The notes beneath the pieces are model-generated. The model searched no databases and was not told the origin of the DNA. It saw only the letters and a list, made by a program, of their open reading frames with translations. Below, one piece after another: positions 32,146 to 33,145 of a DNA stretch of 33,145 nt. Position numbers and translations under genes: made by a program. Position 1 is the stretch's first letter. Every line of letters starts with the position of its first letter. The stretch comes from CAYJAQ01 sp964368275 (GTDB taxonomy: Bacteria > Bacillota_I > Bacilli_A > ML615J-28 > CAG-313). Where the stretch lies: assembly GCA_964368275.1 (NCBI GenBank), contig CAYJAQ010000012.1:1-33145 (forward strand), in the 5' to 3' direction.

Positions 32146-33100
32146 ATGCTTTCTCCTTTGGGTTGATATAATTTTCTAATACTCTCATAAACTGTGACAT
32201 GACTTTAGTAGCATCACGAATGGTAACACCATCTAATACGCTTAATATAATATCCTCATGGAATTTATCATGAACTTTTAAGACTTTCTTAGCTTTAGGG
32301 GTTACGCTTAACTTAATTACCCGGTGATCTACTTCATCTCGTGTCCGTAATAGGTATTCCTTTTGAACTAAACGGTTAACTCCAATTGTTAAAGAGCCAA
32401 CAGTTACTTTCAATAAATTAGCAATCTTCGTCATTGGTTGATTATTATTATTGTCGACCATTTCTAAGACATGTAATTCACCTAATGTTAAATCAGGAAT
32501 AACTTTAGGGTCCATCATTTTCTCTTCAATAACCCAAGTCAAATTAGCGACATAATCGAATGATTCATGTAATTTTTTATACAGTACTTTTTCATCTTTA
32601 GTAAATGCTTTTAAGCGTTTTTCATTCTTTTTAGTATCAACAATTTGCTTATCTGCTTCTTTTTTAGATGCCGCCTTAGGTGTTTTCTTAGCCGGCTTCG
32701 TTGGGGTAATTGGTGTTTGTTTAGAAGATGAGCTAATGATTGGGCCACTAGGCTTAATAACAGCACCCTTTGTTTGCGATGTTACCGCTTTGATAGCCGC
32801 TTGAATATCATCAACCGGTGCCTTCTTAGGCGGCACTTTTTTACTAGCGGTAGTCGACTTCTTAGCTGCTGCTGTGGAAGTAGCTTTTTTGGATGCTACT
32901 TTCTTGGTAGCTGCTGTAGCTTTTTTAGGGGTGGCCTTTTTGCTTGTTGTAGTTGACTTCTTAGCTGTTGCTGTGGAAGTAGCTTTTTTGGGAGCTGCTT
33001 TTTGCGTAGTTTCGGCAGTCTTCTTTGGCGTTTTTGACTTCACCCCTGAGCTTTTTTCCACCTTTGATGCTTCTTTCGTTTCTTTTTGAAGTTCTTCCAT
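32102..33100 (-). CDS. MarR-family regulator with histone-like N-terminal extension
   Basis: The C-terminal 165 residues form a MarR winged helix: LTLGELHVLEMVD, MTKIANLLKVTVGSLTIGVNRL as the recognition region and the wing DEVDHRVIKLSVT. About 150 N-terminal residues precede it, made of Lys, Ala, Thr and Ser (PKKATSTATAKK, PKKATAATKK, SKKATSTAAAKK) with two near-identical 33-residue units. Ordinary MarR proteins are about 140-160 residues, so this 332-residue form is doubled by a tail that resembles histone H1 and could bind DNA without specificity. The ATG at 33100 has GGAG 6 bases upstream. It is first in the operon with the M24 peptidase. Targets unknown. Confidence 0.88.
   Translation of the reverse strand: MEELQKETKEASKVEKSSGVKSKTPKKTAETTQKAAPKKATSTATAKKSTTTSKKATPKKATAATKKVASKKATSTAAAKKSTTASKKVPPKKAPVDDIQAAIKAVTSQTKGAVIKPSGPIISSSSKQTPITPTKPAKKTPKAASKKEADKQIVDTKKNEKRLKAFTKDEKVLYKKLHESFDYVANLTWVIEEKMMDPKVIPDLTLGELHVLEMVDNNNNQPMTKIANLLKVTVGSLTIGVNRLVQKEYLLRTRDEVDHRVIKLSVTPKAKKVLKVHDKFHEDIILSVLDGVTIRDATKVMSQFMRVLENYINPKEKAYVGKAIPKQPKENI
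32856..32991 (-). repeat. 99-bp period coding repeat in the MarR-type N-terminal extension
   Basis: A 37-base block (32856-32892) recurs at 32955-32991 with one mismatch, a period of 99 bases or 33 codons. It encodes the Lys/Ala/Thr/Ser-rich segment. Confidence 0.85.
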
Positions 33101-33138
33101 AAATATCTCCTTTTTTTATTTTTTACTCTCTTAAGAAT

Positions 33139-33144
33139 ATTATA
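33139..33144 (-). promoter_or_regulatory. -10 element of the MarR-M24 operon
   Basis: TATAAT on the minus strand lies 38 bases before the MarR-type ATG. The -35 falls outside the window. Confidence 0.6.
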
Positions 33145-33145
33145 C

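Noticed and set aside
32774..33089. Plus-strand Cys/Phe-rich and Val/Ala-rich frames at the right end
   Set aside because: They are antisense shadows of the Lys/Ala repeat region of the MarR-type gene.
1..33145. CRISPR array, IS element, prophage or tRNA genes
   Set aside because: No spaced direct repeats, transposase, integrase or tRNA cloverleaf was recognised. The repeats present are coding repeats or terminators.

Overview
This is a low-GC Gram-positive (Bacillota) chromosomal segment. Almost every gene reads on the minus strand; the one clear exception is a surface phosphoesterase at 24349-26484. Tryptophan is encoded by TGG and TGA serves as a normal stop, so this is not a Mycoplasma/Spiroplasma-type code. 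Gene order is typical of Bacilli: yrrM-yrrN-yrrO, greA and mtnN close together; tig-clpX-lon; infC-rpmI-rplT behind an L20-type leader. Clean TTGnnn-17-TATAAT promoters and GGAGG ribosome sites recur. The A/K/P-rich protein tails and the cell-surface C-terminus suggest an uncultured relative of Erysipelotrichia/RF39-type bacteria, but that placement is inference. A run of 100 Ns at 15011-15110 marks a scaffold gap inside a coding repeat, so this is a draft assembly.

Layout from left to right. 1-118: intergenic, with hairpins. 119-4322: operon metG > cation:proton antiporter > YitT-family protein. 4421-5633: greA > mtnN. 5723-8407: yrrM (trmR) > yrrN (trhP1) > yrrO (trhP2), an apparently complete set for 5-methoxyuridine at tRNA position 34. 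8479-9753: XRE regulator with a long helical C-terminal part. 9875-11108: guanylate-kinase-like protein > YgjP-like metallopeptidase. 11313-16461: tig > clpX > lon, a protein folding and quality-control operon whose trigger factor carries a repetitive Ala/Lys/Pro tail. 16573-17553: extended SDR. 17654-20703: ECF sigma factor > membrane protein > exported cysteine-peptidase-like protein. 20948-24219: DUF1189 membrane protein > leuS. 24349-26484 (+): secreted metallophosphoesterase with Cys repeats and a C-terminal anchor. 26512-27685: infC > rpmI > rplT, with attenuator leader and ATT-initiated infC. 27954-30782: four-gene locus of an exported beta-rich protein, a membrane-anchored protein, an ABC ATPase and an ABC permease. 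30883-33100: MarR-type regulator with a histone-like Lys/Ala/Thr N-terminal extension > M24 Xaa-Pro peptidase.

How it fits together. Most of the window is housekeeping for translation: two aminoacyl-tRNA synthetases, wobble-uridine modification, IF3/L35/L20 and trigger factor. MtnN can clear the S-adenosylhomocysteine made by the methyltransferase. The less ordinary parts are: (1) the four-gene export/ABC locus, whose first gene seems to need a non-canonical ATT start to gain its signal peptide; (2) the sigma/membrane protein/secreted peptidase cassette; (3) the two unrelated proteins with histone-H1-like repetitive tails; and (4) the tail-anchored surface phosphoesterase. No CRISPR array, tRNA, rRNA, IS element or phage gene was recognised.
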